NCBI GenBank assembly: GCA_902762375.1
Contig: CACWNY010000007.1
Span: forward strand, 16,817-80,816
Source of the DNA: an uncultured Ruminococcus sp.
GTDB taxonomy: Bacteria > Bacillota > Clostridia > Oscillospirales > Acutalibacteraceae
Direction of reading: 5' to 3'
DNA length: 64,000 nucleotides
Below the pieces are notes generated by a model, which was not told where the DNA came from, searched no databases, and saw only the letters and a list, made by a program, of their open reading frames with translations. Each line of letters begins with the position of its first letter. Position 1 is the first letter of the stretch. Shown piece after piece: positions 17,096 to 26,047 of the stretch. The position numbers were made by a program, and so were the translations under genes.

Positions 17096-17776
17096 TTGAA
17101 ATGGTATCAGAAAATAACGGATTGTATCTTACATTGTTTCTTTCCTGTACACTGTCCTTATTGTGATGAATTGATGACCCCAAATCTTGTGGCTTGTGAA
17201 CAATGTCAGAAAGAAATACAGTCTGTCAATATTTTTAACGAAACAGATAATATACGCTGTATTTCGCCATTTTACTATGACGGCATATATAAAAGAGCTG
17301 TCCTTGACTTGAAATTCAAAAATCGTTCTGATTATGCAAAAATATTGTCGCACTCTATGGCAGAGGCTTTAAAACAGTATTTTGATTTTTCTGAATTTGA
17401 CTGTATTACCTGTATTCCGCCTTCAAAGAACAGTTATCGTAAAAGAGGATATAATCAGGCGGAACTATTAGCTAAAGGATTGTCACTTTATACGGAAATT
17501 CCGTTTGAGCGTTTGCTTGTGAAAATCAAAGATACCGAAGTACAACATACCATATCTGACGCACAGAAAAGAAAACAAAATGTAAAAGACGCTTTTACCG
17601 TTATCAGACAACATTCTGACAAAATCCAAAACAAAACTATTCTATTGGTTGATGATATTCTTACAACAGGAGCAACACTCGGAGAATGTTGCAAAGAACT
17701 TTATAAAAATAAAGCAAAAAGTGTGATTGGTATAACTTATACATTTGTAGAAAATAAAGAAAAGGTGATATTATGA
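17096..17776 (+). CDS. comF: ComF-family phosphoribosyltransferase-like protein
   Basis: A 226-residue protein with an N-terminal zinc-finger (CPYCDELMTPNLVACEQCQ) and a phosphoribosyltransferase fold with CITCIPPSKNSYRKRGYNQAELLAKGLS and the PRPP loop ILLVDDILTTGATLGEC. In naturally competent bacteria ComF helps convert incoming single-stranded DNA. The start is TTG at 17096, one base after the recD2 stop; it agrees with the family N-terminus. A link with the RecD2 helicase is plausible from the operon. Confidence 0.9.
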   Translation: MKWYQKITDCILHCFFPVHCPYCDELMTPNLVACEQCQKEIQSVNIFNETDNIRCISPFYYDGIYKRAVLDLKFKNRSDYAKILSHSMAEALKQYFDFSEFDCITCIPPSKNSYRKRGYNQAELLAKGLSLYTEIPFERLLVKIKDTEVQHTISDAQKRKQNVKDAFTVIRQHSDKIQNKTILLVDDILTTGATLGECCKELYKNKAKSVIGITYTFVENKEKVIL

Positions 17777-18339
17777 ATGTCTATGATTTTGACGATACGA
17801 TTTATAAAGGTGACAGTACCGCAAATTTCTTTCTGTATTGTCTGAAAAAACACCCAAAAATCATTGTGACATTTCCATCTACCGCATGGGCAGTATTCAG
17901 ATTTTATGTGCTGAAAAAGGGAACGAAAACACAGTTCAAAGAAGTTTTTTACCGCTTTCTGAAATATTGCGATGTGGAAAAAGATTTGGAAGATTTCTGG
18001 AGTGTTCATATTCACCGTATCAAAACATGGTACAAACAACAACATAAAAGTACAGATGTTATTATTTCCGCTTCGCCTGAATTTCTGTTAAAAATCCCTT
18101 GTCAGAAATCGGGTATAAAATGTCTTATGGCAAGTAAAGTCGACCCGCACAGCGGAAAATATACAGGGGAAAACTGTCACGGAAAAGAAAAAGTACGCAG
18201 ATTTTATGAAAAATTCGGTAATGATACGGTTATAGACGAATTTTACTCCGATTCTTACAATGATACTCCTCTTGCTGAAATTGCTGTACAAAGTTTCATG
18301 GTGAAAGATGATGAAATTGTTTCATGGCAGTTCAGATGA
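17773..18339 (+). CDS. HAD-superfamily phosphatase
   Basis: A 188-residue HAD subfamily IB protein. Motif I is VYDFDDTIYKGDST, with a Thr in place of the more frequent second-position residue; motif II is VIISASPEFLL; motif III and IV are KEKVRRF and DEFYSDSYNDTPLAEIA. The fold is that of phosphoserine-phosphatase-like and lipid-phosphate phosphatases; the substrate cannot be told. ATG overlaps the comF stop (ATGA), so it is coupled to that gene. It converges on cwlD with one base between the stops. Confidence 0.88.
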   Translation: MNVYDFDDTIYKGDSTANFFLYCLKKHPKIIVTFPSTAWAVFRFYVLKKGTKTQFKEVFYRFLKYCDVEKDLEDFWSVHIHRIKTWYKQQHKSTDVIISASPEFLLKIPCQKSGIKCLMASKVDPHSGKYTGENCHGKEKVRRFYEKFGNDTVIDEFYSDSYNDTPLAEIAVQSFMVKDDEIVSWQFR

Positions 18340-18340
18340 C

Positions 18341-19111
18341 CTATGCTAAATCTGTAGACTGTTCTGTTTCTGTAGACTGCTCCGTTTTGGCGATGTATTC
18401 CAGAATACCGCAATAAACACCGAAAGCCATCTGTTTTTGATAATTGCTGTCTTTCAGTTTTTCCAATTCTTCACGGTTGGACAAGAAGCCACACTCCACC
18501 AGAACACATGGCTGTGTACAACGGTATAATAAAAAAATATTTTTGTCCGCTTTTTTATTTTGCCTTTGATTATCGGGTTGCAACAGACCTGTAACCGACA
18601 AGCGTATACTTTCGGCAAGGTTTTCACTTTCGGGATTGTTTGGGGAGAAAAATACCTGTGTTCCATGATATTTTTCTTTGTCAAATTTGTTCTGGTGAAT
18701 ACTTACGATAATCGCATTGCTGTCTGCATTGAAAATTTTTAAACGGTTGTGCATATCTGATGTTTTTTTTGCCTTTAAAGTAGTACAGTCATCGTCATAG
18801 ATGGCTGTATCTTTGTTTCGGGTCATGACCGTTCTTAAATTGCCTGACTGACAAAATAATTGTAACTGTTGTGCTATTTTTAAATTAATATCTTTCTCGT
18901 TAGTGCCGTCCAAAGCTACTGCTCCACCGTCTTCCCCACCGTGTCCTGCGTCAATCACCACTGTCGGTAATGATGAACGGCTTGGCGTATTCCCTGTGGC
19001 AGTCACAGCTCTACGATAATTCATCAAAGAAATTACTGCTACTGTCAACAGTAATAAGAAAATTCCTGATAATCGTAAAAATCGCATACCATCTTTTTTC
19101 GTCAGTACCAT
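18341..19111 (-). CDS. cwlD: N-acetylmuramoyl-L-alanine amidase, CwlD-like
   Basis: A 256-residue protein with an N-terminal membrane anchor (about residues 9-28) and an Amidase_3 domain. Zinc ligands are visible in VVIDAGHGGEDGGA, the following glutamate-containing EKDINLKIA segment and VSIHQNKF; the catalytic glutamate is in PCVLVECGFLSN. Length, anchor and sequence fit CwlD, which makes muramic delta-lactam in the spore cortex. The C-terminus ends in a repeated TEQST unit, a small local duplication. GAGGTG is 5 bases before the ATG. Confidence 0.85.
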   Translation of the reverse strand: MVLTKKDGMRFLRLSGIFLLLLTVAVISLMNYRRAVTATGNTPSRSSLPTVVIDAGHGGEDGGAVALDGTNEKDINLKIAQQLQLFCQSGNLRTVMTRNKDTAIYDDDCTTLKAKKTSDMHNRLKIFNADSNAIIVSIHQNKFDKEKYHGTQVFFSPNNPESENLAESIRLSVTGLLQPDNQRQNKKADKNIFLLYRCTQPCVLVECGFLSNREELEKLKDSNYQKQMAFGVYCGILEYIAKTEQSTETEQSTDLA

Positions 19112-19173
19112 GCAAGCACCTCATCTTGTTTTGATACAGTATATTTATCTTCCGCTAAAAATATGTTTAAAAA

Positions 19174-19278
19174 TTAAAGGGCTTTGCCCTTTAAAATCCC
19201 ACAAGGGGCTACCGCCCCTTGACCCCGTCCACTTTTTGAAAAAAAGTGGACAAAAACTTTTACTTGTCATAGCTGAAC
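19174..19278. repeat. Mosaic palindromic repeat, left arm only
   Basis: TTAAAGGGCTTTGCCCTTTAA, an AAGGGGC/GCCCCTT hairpin, a CCAC/GTGG hairpin (19229-19249), CAAAAACTTTT and a TTGTCATAGCTGA end. It lies upstream of cwlD and beyond the transporter terminator. Confidence 0.9.
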
Positions 19279-19306
19279 ATGGGATTATCCTATTGACGGC
19301 AAATTT

Positions 19307-19338
19307 AAAAGACAATGTATAAAAAATACACTGTCTTT
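19307..19338 (-). terminator. Terminator of the amino-acid ABC operon
   Basis: AAAGACAATGTAT and ATACACTGTCTTT pair with one mismatch just past the ATPase gene stop; the minus strand then reads TTTTAAATTT. Confidence 0.8.
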
Positions 19339-19345
19339 TTCGTTT

Positions 19346-20089
19346 TTACAATACTTTGGAAAGAAAATCTTTCAGTCTTGTATTTTGGGGATTTTCAAAA
19401 AAACTTTTCGGGTCTGACTGCTCTACAATAACACCGCCGTCTACAAATGCTACACTGCTTGCCACTTCTCTGGCAAATCCCATTTCATGCGTAACAACTA
19501 CCATCGTCATACCGTCTTTTGCCAACTGCTTCATAACTTCCAGTACTTCCCCTACCATTTCAGGGTCTAATGCACTTGTCGGCTCGTCAAAAAGCATAAC
19601 ATCAGGGTTCATGCACAATGCCCTGACTATCGCAATTCTTTGTTTCTGTCCGCCTGAAAGCTGTGACGGATATGCGTTGGCTCTGTCCTGTAATCCTACT
19701 TTTTTCAAAAGCTCCATAGCTTTTTCTTCGGCAGTCGTTTTATCCATCTGCAGTAATTTTATGGGAGCTATCGTCATATTTTTCAGTACAGTCATATGAG
19801 GAAATAAATTGAACTGCTGAAACACCATGCCCATTTTTTGTCGGTGTAAATTGATGTTGACCGATTTATCCGTAATATCTGTTCCTTCAAAAAAGATTTT
19901 GCCGTCACTTGGTTCTTCCAGAAGGTTCAGACAACGCAGAAATGTCGATTTTCCTGACCCCGACGCTCCTACAACTACCAGTACATCGCCTTTTCTGATT
20001 TCAGCATTAATTCCTTTGAGGACTTCGGTATCACCGAAACGCTTATGTAATTTCTCTACTTTAATCAATACTTCATTATCAGTGTTCAT
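19346..20089 (-). CDS. glnQ: Polar amino-acid ABC transporter, ATP-binding protein
   Basis: A 247-residue ATPase of the GlnQ/HisP family. Walker A is [20 protein letters not shown], the Q-loop region [16 protein letters not shown], the signature [15 protein letters not shown], Walker [20 protein letters not shown] and the switch [10 protein letters not shown]. It powers uptake of a polar amino acid. The start overlaps the permease stop by 11 bases. The gene is the last of a three-gene operon. The symbol follows the family; the true substrate is unknown. Confidence 0.93.
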   Translation of the reverse strand: MNTDNEVLIKVEKLHKRFGDTEVLKGINAEIRKGDVLVVVGASGSGKSTFLRCLNLLEEPSDGKIFFEGTDITDKSVNINLHRQKMGMVFQQFNLFPHMTVLKNMTIAPIKLLQMDKTTAEEKAMELLKKVGLQDRANAYPSQLSGGQKQRIAIVRALCMNPDVMLFDEPTSALDPEMVGEVLEVMKQLAKDGMTMVVVTHEMGFAREVASSVAFVDGGVIVEQSDPKSFFENPQNTRLKDFLSKVL

Positions 20090-20810
20090 TACTACGCAAT
20101 CTCCTCTCCAGTTTTTTCAGAAGTGCTGACAAAATCAATACCAGTATCAGATAAATCAATGCTACCACTATCAACGGAAAAAATGCTTCGTAAGTTCGGG
20201 AACGGATAAGATTTCCCACATAAGTAAGGTCTTGTAAAGCAACATAACCTGCTATAGAAGTTTCTTTTAACAGTACAATAAATTCATTGCCTAAAGCCGG
20301 AAGAATATTTTTAATTGCCTGTGGAATAATTACCCATATCATTGTCTGTGTGTAGTTCAATCCTAACGAACGACTTGCCTCAGATTGTCCCTTATCAATA
20401 GACATAATTCCTGAACGCACTATCTCTGCTACATATGCCCCTGAATTTAAGCCGAATGATAAAATCGCTGAAAATATACCGTTTCTGGAGGACGCAAAAA
20501 TTACATAGTACATAATCATCAACTGGATAACTGCAGGCGTTCCTCTAATGACGGTGATATAAATGTTACAGATGAAATTCAGAAATTTCAAAATATAATC
20601 GCTGAATTTACGACATTTTTTATTGCCTAAAGTCATATCGTGTGTGGAACGAATTATTGCAATCAGAAATCCTACCGCTATGCCGATAAGTGTAGCAAAA
20701 AATGTGATTTCCAGCGTAACGCCAAGACCTTTAAGCAGTTGCAACCAGCGGTCATCGGTAATAAAGGTTTTTGTAAAACTTTTGGAAATACTTTCAAAAA
20801 ATTCATTCAT
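20079..20810 (-). CDS. Polar amino-acid ABC transporter, permease
   Basis: A 243-residue inner-membrane permease of the HisM/GlnP type, with about five membrane helices. The TM-coupling EAA loop reads [35 protein letters not shown] in sequence order, and [16 protein letters not shown] is the typical early motif. It sits between the binding-protein and ATPase genes. The upstream hairpin at 20836-20870 is likely to reduce its expression relative to the binding protein. Confidence 0.93.
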   Translation of the reverse strand: MNEFFESISKSFTKTFITDDRWLQLLKGLGVTLEITFFATLIGIAVGFLIAIIRSTHDMTLGNKKCRKFSDYILKFLNFICNIYITVIRGTPAVIQLMIMYYVIFASSRNGIFSAILSFGLNSGAYVAEIVRSGIMSIDKGQSEASRSLGLNYTQTMIWVIIPQAIKNILPALGNEFIVLLKETSIAGYVALQDLTYVGNLIRSRTYEAFFPLIVVALIYLILVLILSALLKKLERRLRSNEH

Positions 20811-20835
20811 AATAATAATACCTTTTCTGTAAAAA

Positions 20836-20870
20836 CAGCCGTCACCGTATACTGAAAACGCTGACGGCTG
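20836..20870 (-). terminator. Intercistronic hairpin (partial terminator) between binding protein and permease
   Basis: Arms CAGCCGTC / GACGGCTG with a long loop are followed on the minus strand by TTTTT. Such hairpins after the first gene of binding-protein operons usually allow partial read-through. Confidence 0.7.
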
Positions 20871-20885
20871 TCTGTTTATAAGAAA

Positions 20886-21722
20886 TTATTCTTTCACAAT
20901 CATAACCTGTGTGGCTGTGGTATAGGAATCGGTAAAGTTGACAGCTTCTTTTCTTTCGTCCGTTACCGTCATTCCTGCCATACCAAAATCTGCCTTTCCT
21001 GTTGTTACCGCTGTAATGATGGAATCAAAATCCATATCATCAATCACCAGTTTGTAACCCATTTTGTCGCATACTGCCTGTGCAATCATTGCGTCTATAC
21101 CAACAATTTCTCCGCCCTCTTTATATTCGTAGGGTTCAAATGCCGCATTGGTTGCCATGTGAAGTTCGCCTTTTGATGTGTCTGTACCGTCAGGTGTGGT
21201 GTAGGGAGATTTTCCTTTGGTGTCATCGCCAATATAATTGTCAATGATTTTCTGTACTGTACCGTCTTTTTTGAGTTCTGCAAGTGCTTTATTGAAATTT
21301 GTGGTAAGTTCACTATTATCTTTTGCAATCGCTACTGCATATTCTTCTTTTTCAAAAGGTTCCTCAAGAATTTTCAGTCCCTCATTCTGTTCAACAAATG
21401 CTTTAGCGGGTTCATTGTCGATAATTACACAGTCAACTTTTCCCTGTGACAGTGCCAGTACTGCATCTGCTCCTTTGTTGAAGCGTTCGATTACAGAACC
21501 TTCTTCTTCATAGTCAGACGCATAAATATCTCCTGTTGTCCCCATCTGAACACCGATTTTTGCTCCTTTAAGGTCATCTTTGGTGGCAATCTTCTTTGTT
21601 TCCTGTGTAGTACTTGCTGTGGAATTGCCTGTATCGGTTCCGCCTGTGCCACATGAAGAAAGCATAAGACTTGAGGTTGTGAGGATTGCTCCTACTAAAA
21701 TTACTGACAATAATTTTTTCAT
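20886..21722 (-). CDS. Amino-acid ABC transporter binding lipoprotein with circularly permuted domain order
   Basis: A 278-residue lipoprotein: signal peptide with LSSC lipobox (Cys24). The family 3 solute-binding fold normally runs lobe 1 (MATNAAFEPYEY, VGIDAMIAQAV, ADFGMAGMTVTDERK), then lobe 2 (DLKGAKIGVQMGTTGD, EEYAVAIAKDNSEL, LKKDGTVQKIIDNY). Here the order is reversed: residues about 45-170 are the lobe 2 part and residues about 185-278 the lobe 1 part, joined by a linker with SPYTTPDGTDTSKGE. It captures the substrate outside the membrane for the permease and ATPase encoded next. Start ATG follows AAAGGAGAG. Confidence 0.92.
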   Translation of the reverse strand: MKKLLSVILVGAILTTSSLMLSSCGTGGTDTGNSTASTTQETKKIATKDDLKGAKIGVQMGTTGDIYASDYEEEGSVIERFNKGADAVLALSQGKVDCVIIDNEPAKAFVEQNEGLKILEEPFEKEEYAVAIAKDNSELTTNFNKALAELKKDGTVQKIIDNYIGDDTKGKSPYTTPDGTDTSKGELHMATNAAFEPYEYKEGGEIVGIDAMIAQAVCDKMGYKLVIDDMDFDSIITAVTTGKADFGMAGMTVTDERKEAVNFTDSYTTATQVMIVKE

Positions 21723-21984
21723 TCTAAATTCTCTCCTTTAAATTTAAGAAAATATTATACCATATAATGATAATATATTGATGGCAAAAAATCAAGTAAA
21801 ATATCTCTCTTTTAAAAGAAACTTGTCAAAAAATCAATATAATTTTTCTTTTATCAAAATATGTGTATTATCTTTGTCGAAATTTTCATGGTATTTTTTT
21901 ATTTTTAGGAATAAAAGATAAAAACTAACAGATAATATTGTTGCAAAATAAAATAATAAAGGAAATAAAAGGAGATTTTTATAT

Positions 21985-22524
21985 ATGAAAGCAACAGGAA
22001 TTGTACGAAGAATAGATGATTTAGGAAGAATAGTCATTCCAAAAGAAATTCGGCGTACACTTCGCATAAAAGATGGCGATGCTCTGGAAATATATACCGA
22101 TACAGACGGTGAAGTTATTTTTAAAAAATATTCTCCTGTGGGAGAACTCAGCGATTTTGTCAGCACTTATGCAGAAGTTATCAGTAAAGTAGGAAATTTT
22201 CCTGTACTGATAAGCGACCGTGACCATATTGTGGCAGTCGCTGGTATCTCTAAACGGGAATTTCTGGAAAGGCGTATCACACCATCAGCAGAAGAATTTA
22301 TCGAAAACAGAAAAAATTATCATTTTTCAAAAGAACAATCTCTCCTACAACCTGTGGAAGGTATGGATAATCAGGCACTGCTCATTTATCCCATAATTTC
22401 GGCAGGTGATGTAACAGGAAGTGTTATCATGCTCAGCACATCTGAAAAGCATATCCCAAGTGATTCCGATATTAAATTAATCCAGTCAGCGTCCGCCTTT
22501 CTTGGCAAGCAAACCGAAGAATAA
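21985..22524 (+). CDS. spoVT: Stage V sporulation protein T
   Basis: A 179-residue transcription regulator. Residues 1-52 are an AbrB-type swapped-hairpin DNA-binding domain (GIVRRIDDLGRIVIPKEIRRTLRIKDGDALEIY) and residues about 56-178 a GAF-like domain (FPVLISDRDHIVAVAGISKREF, LLIYPIISAGDVTGSVIML). Length and architecture match SpoVT, which tunes sigma-G dependent genes in the forespore. AAAGGAG precedes the ATG at good spacing. The 260-base region before it is AT-rich and holds the divergent promoters; no sigma-G site could be assigned with confidence. Confidence 0.95.
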   Translation: MKATGIVRRIDDLGRIVIPKEIRRTLRIKDGDALEIYTDTDGEVIFKKYSPVGELSDFVSTYAEVISKVGNFPVLISDRDHIVAVAGISKREFLERRITPSAEEFIENRKNYHFSKEQSLLQPVEGMDNQALLIYPIISAGDVTGSVIMLSTSEKHIPSDSDIKLIQSASAFLGKQTEE

Positions 22525-22532
22525 ATGATTTA

Positions 22533-22788
22533 TTAAAGGGCTACCGCCCTTTAAAATCCTGTGTTAAGGGCGTTGCCCTTAACAATCCTATCAGGGGCTT
22601 TGCCCCTGAACCCCACGAACTTGCCCTCAAAAGTTCGACAAAAACTTTTCTGGTTCACTTCGTTTGGAATGATTATCTGACATTCGGCTGTGACACTTAA
22701 AAGTTTTTTGTCCACTTTTTTTCAAAAAAGTGGGCAGGGTCAAGGGGCGGCAGCCCCTTGTGGGATTTTTAAGGGCAAAGCCCTTAAA
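22533..22788. repeat. Mosaic palindromic repeat, full copy
   Basis: Two arms around a CACTTCGTTTGGAATG centre. The left arm has an additional AAGGGC hairpin and a defective third hairpin (CGAACTTGCCCTCAAAAGTTCG region), whereas the right arm has an intact CCAC/GTGG hairpin. It fills the gap between spoVT and the MFS gene. Confidence 0.9.
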
Positions 22789-22897
22789 CTACATAAAAGT
22801 TCAAGGTAAATATTGACAAACTCTAACAGTTTATGATACATTATAGACAAAGGTAACATTGCCTTTTTGTATATTTTTTATCATTGGAGGACTGTCA

Positions 22898-24127
22898 ATG
22901 AATAACAAATGGATTAGGTCGGCAATTCCTGCACTGCTTATTCATATCAGTGTGGGTACTGTGTATTGTTGGGCAACTTTCAAACAGACTGTCGCAGAAC
23001 AAATCGGCATGAGCAATTTTGCTGTAGGGTGGGCTTTTTCACTGGCAATATTCTTTCTGGGTATGTCGGCAGCCTTTACAGGGAAATTCGTGGAAAAAGA
23101 TATCCATAAATCCTCTTTGATTGCCTGTATCTGTTTCTCACTCGGCATGATAGGAACAGGATTGACTATCCGTTTTTTCAGCGGTTATGTTGCACTGATT
23201 GGTATATACCTGTTTTACGGTGTCATTATGGGTATCGGTCTGGGTGTTGGATATCTTACCCCCGTTAAAACATTGATGTTATGGTTTTCGGATAATAAAG
23301 GACTCGCAACAGGCATTTCAATTATGGGATTCGGACTTGCTAAAGCTATCGCTACACCTGTTATGAATATCCTGCAAGACAAATTCGGTATTTCTTTCAT
23401 GTTCGTTTCTTTGGGAATTGTCTATTTTGTCCTGATGTTTCTCGGTCATATTCTTCTGAAAAAACCTGATGGCTGGGTTGAAAAAGATAATACTGAAAAA
23501 TTTCATCTCGCTACTCTGTTCTCTGATAAAAAGGAAATTATCGGTATCTGGCTGATGTTCTATCTGAATATCCATTGCGGTCTGATGATAATTTCTTATG
23601 AAAAACAAGTCTTATCCCTTACTTTTGCTTTCTCTCTCAGTCTGGCAACCATTCTGAATGTTGTTCCTTCATGTACGGCAATCGCTAACGCTCTGGGAAG
23701 AATTGGCTACTCCTCTTTGTCAGATAAACTTAAACAAAGAAATACTATCTATAAAGTTATTTTTATCAGTTGTATCTTTGTTTCTATTGCCGTAATTGTG
23801 GCTAACGGTATTACTTCTATATCTCCTCTGCTTTTGGGGATTGCTATGATTGGTTACTTACTGGTTGTCAATCTTGGTTACGGAGGCGGTTTCTCTACTT
23901 TACCTGCACTCCTTTCTGAAAGATATGGTATGGAAAATATCAGTAAAATACACGGTCTTGTACTTTCTGCGTGGGCTATCGCAGGTCTTACAGGCAACAA
24001 TACAACCGAAATCATTCTGAAACTCTCTGACAACAGCTATCAGAATGTGTTTATTGTTTCTGCAACATTATATACTGTTGCTTTGCTGGTGTGTATTTTC
24101 ATGGTGAAAAATAAAAAACAAAAATAA
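22898..24127 (+). CDS. MFS transporter, oxalate/formate antiporter-like subfamily
   Basis: A 409-residue protein with about 12 membrane helices of the OxlT-like branch of the major facilitator superfamily. Supporting segments are SVGTVYCWATFKQTVAEQIG, GIGLGVGYLTPVKTLMLWFSDNKGLATGI and LGYGGGFSTLPALLSERYG. It probably carries a small carboxylate, but the substrate is not readable. ATG at 22898 is preferred because TGGAGG is 7 bases upstream; earlier in-frame codons belong to the leader. A TTGACA at 22814 may be part of its promoter. A strong terminator follows. Confidence 0.88.
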   Translation: MNNKWIRSAIPALLIHISVGTVYCWATFKQTVAEQIGMSNFAVGWAFSLAIFFLGMSAAFTGKFVEKDIHKSSLIACICFSLGMIGTGLTIRFFSGYVALIGIYLFYGVIMGIGLGVGYLTPVKTLMLWFSDNKGLATGISIMGFGLAKAIATPVMNILQDKFGISFMFVSLGIVYFVLMFLGHILLKKPDGWVEKDNTEKFHLATLFSDKKEIIGIWLMFYLNIHCGLMIISYEKQVLSLTFAFSLSLATILNVVPSCTAIANALGRIGYSSLSDKLKQRNTIYKVIFISCIFVSIAVIVANGITSISPLLLGIAMIGYLLVVNLGYGGGFSTLPALLSERYGMENISKIHGLVLSAWAIAGLTGNNTTEIILKLSDNSYQNVFIVSATLYTVALLVCIFMVKNKKQK

Positions 24128-24154
24128 TCTTTTTAATAATCTCTTTGCATTATC

Positions 24155-24194
24155 AAAAAAGTGTAAGTCCATCAGCATTTGGACTTACACTTTT
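24155..24194. terminator. Bidirectional terminator
   Basis: A perfect stem of about 15 bp (AAAAGTGTAAGTCCA / TGGACTTACACTTTT) with an 8-base loop lies between the convergent MFS gene and the 24218 gene. Confidence 0.92.
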
Positions 24195-24217
24195 ACTATT
24201 TATAGTGAGTAACTTCT

Positions 24218-24802
24218 TTAATTTGCAAAATCATAAGTGAGTTCAGATGAATTATTTACTTTTTCAGCTTCTTCTTTTTGGTCGTAAATATGCGTTGCTT
24301 CATTGATTAATTTACCATCTTCACTAGTTTTGCTTACATTCATTGAGAACATATTGAGCAATGTTTTTAACTGCATTTCTTCTTCCTCGTTTGGTTTACA
24401 AGTTTTGAGGTATTTTACAATAGGTCTTATATACCTACTTTCGACCCCTTCTTCAGCTATACCACCAGCATCTAATCTTCCACAACCTGTTTTCTCTGAA
24501 ACATTATCAAGGATTTTTTGCAGTTGATTTGTTTGAGCATCTATTCTGTCGCTTTCCGCTTTTAATTCAGCCCGTTCTTCATCAGTTACAGGTTCATCGG
24601 TTGATATTTCTACTTTACCATTTTCACAGTCCCTTATAAATTGTTCTTTTTCTTCCAACAAAGCCTTTTTTTCAGGTGAATAATATGGTTCAGAACTGGC
24701 ACTTAAACTTGACCAGACTGCTATACCTCCCACCACTACTAAAACAACTAAACTGCTTGTTAAAATAACTCTGGCTTTCTTTGAGATTTCTTTACTATTC
24801 AT
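24218..24802 (-). CDS. Membrane-anchored protein of unknown function
   Basis: A 194-residue protein with a basic N-terminus, one membrane helix (about residues 12-30) and an acidic, helical extracytoplasmic part that looks coiled-coil from about residue 42 to 100 (KKALLEEKEQFIRDCENG, ELKAESDRIDAQTNQLQKI). I recognise no family. AAAGGAAAA precedes the ATG. The 455 bases upstream hold only a small repeat and AT-rich DNA. Confidence 0.65.
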   Translation of the reverse strand: MNSKEISKKARVILTSSLVVLVVVGGIAVWSSLSASSEPYYSPEKKALLEEKEQFIRDCENGKVEISTDEPVTDEERAELKAESDRIDAQTNQLQKILDNVSEKTGCGRLDAGGIAEEGVESRYIRPIVKYLKTCKPNEEEEMQLKTLLNMFSMNVSKTSEDGKLINEATHIYDQKEEAEKVNNSSELTYDFAN

Positions 24803-24923
24803 AACTATTTTCCTTTCTAATTTTAATTAATTCTCCGCTAATAATACTATAACATAAATTATATAATTAATTTATAAATTAACTATCTATAAATGAGCAA
24901 ATCTGAAAATTGCACAAATACTT

Positions 24924-24981
24924 GTCATTCCGAACGCAGTGAGGAATCTTTTTTAAGACCCTTCACTGCGTTCAGGGTGAC
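24924..24981. repeat. 58-bp imperfect palindrome related to the 1997-2100 insertion
   Basis: GTCATTCCGAACGCAGTGA pairs with TCACTGCGTTCAGGGTGAC around an AATCTTTTTT loop. The GTCATTC-GA and GAATCTT stretches are shared with the right half of the element at 1997-2100. The rest of the 24803-25257 gap is AT-rich with no gene seen. Confidence 0.75.
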
Positions 24982-25231
24982 GTATATTTATTGTGCATAA
25001 TCACGAAAAACAATAAATTTACTCATTTATAGTTAACTATATTATATACCATATAATGTAATTGTTAATAACTTTTTGAAATTTTGTCACACCATATAAA
25101 AAACATCATTTTTTGTGTAGTCCAATATTATTTATATTTTAGTATGTAGGAAATTTATCTTAACAAAGTTTATTTTTTAATATAATTTATATATCTTAAT
25201 ATCTTAGAAAATAATATTATCTATTTTTTAT

Positions 25232-25271
25232 AAAAAAGTCGTTGAAAAACAAATTTTTCAACGACTTTTTT
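25232..25271 (-). terminator. Terminator overlapping the stop of the DUF1275 gene
   Basis: AAAAAAGTCGTTGAAAAA pairs perfectly with TTTTTCAACGACTTTTTT around a 4-base loop. The stop codon lies in the stem. Confidence 0.92.
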
Positions 25272-25905
25272 CTTGCTTATGTATCAGCATAGCAACTGCC
25301 ATTATCGGCAAAATCAGTAAAAACAAACTTTCTTTTCCGTATATCAGCGTCCCTATTGCTGAAAAAAACACACCTGCATAATAACTTAATAAGGTCTTTG
25401 CGTAAAACTTTGCTTTCAAAAGCATTTTTTTGTCTTTCGTGCAAATGTATTCCGTCAATGAGGTGGCAAACTGGCGGAAATTGTTAGAAGAAAATATTGT
25501 TGACGAATTATACCCGTTCGCACCTGAAAATACACTCCATTGAAAAGGCATAACAAAAAACAATGGCAAAATGTAAATCATATTATCCAGATTTTTCGGC
25601 ATAAAAGCAAGCAAAATAATTGCCATCAAGTGAAATAGCAGACTTAAATATTTTTTGTTCACCCGACTGTGCTTCGATAAAATCACCGACAAAGCAAATC
25701 CTGAAAAATAAACCACTATCCCCACTATCCTGAGCAATGCGGAATATAAGTTATTTCCTACCACAATGTCCGTTACAATATTAATCATGTTCACTGTCTG
25801 TGCATTACCGAAAACATTGCAAAAATTCAATACCGCAAATCCTCCGAAAAATCCACCTATCATCGACATCATAAAATGAGTGTAGTACTCCAGTCTGTCT
25901 TTCAT
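25258..25905 (-). CDS. DUF1275 (YoaK-like) membrane protein
   Basis: A 215-residue protein with about six membrane helices. MSMIGGFFGGFAVLNFCNVFGNAQTVNMINI and PFQWSVFSGANGYNSSTIFSSNNFRQFA (read across two segments) match the DUF1275 family, whose function is unknown. The start is the ATG at 25905, with GAGGTG 10 bases upstream; the in-frame GTG at 25917 is part of that site. Confidence 0.85.
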   Translation of the reverse strand: MKDRLEYYTHFMMSMIGGFFGGFAVLNFCNVFGNAQTVNMINIVTDIVVGNNLYSALLRIVGIVVYFSGFALSVILSKHSRVNKKYLSLLFHLMAIILLAFMPKNLDNMIYILPLFFVMPFQWSVFSGANGYNSSTIFSSNNFRQFATSLTEYICTKDKKMLLKAKFYAKTLLSYYAGVFFSAIGTLIYGKESLFLLILPIMAVAMLIHKQEKSR

Positions 25906-26047
25906 TTTTCTGCACACCTCTTGTCATTACACCCCATTATTATAGCACTTTCTTTTTTGACTGTAAATGACAATTTTTACTATACACATTTGTCTTTTTT
26001 GCCTTTTAATGGTTATTTTTTCGTTATTTCCGATAATAAATTGCTAC

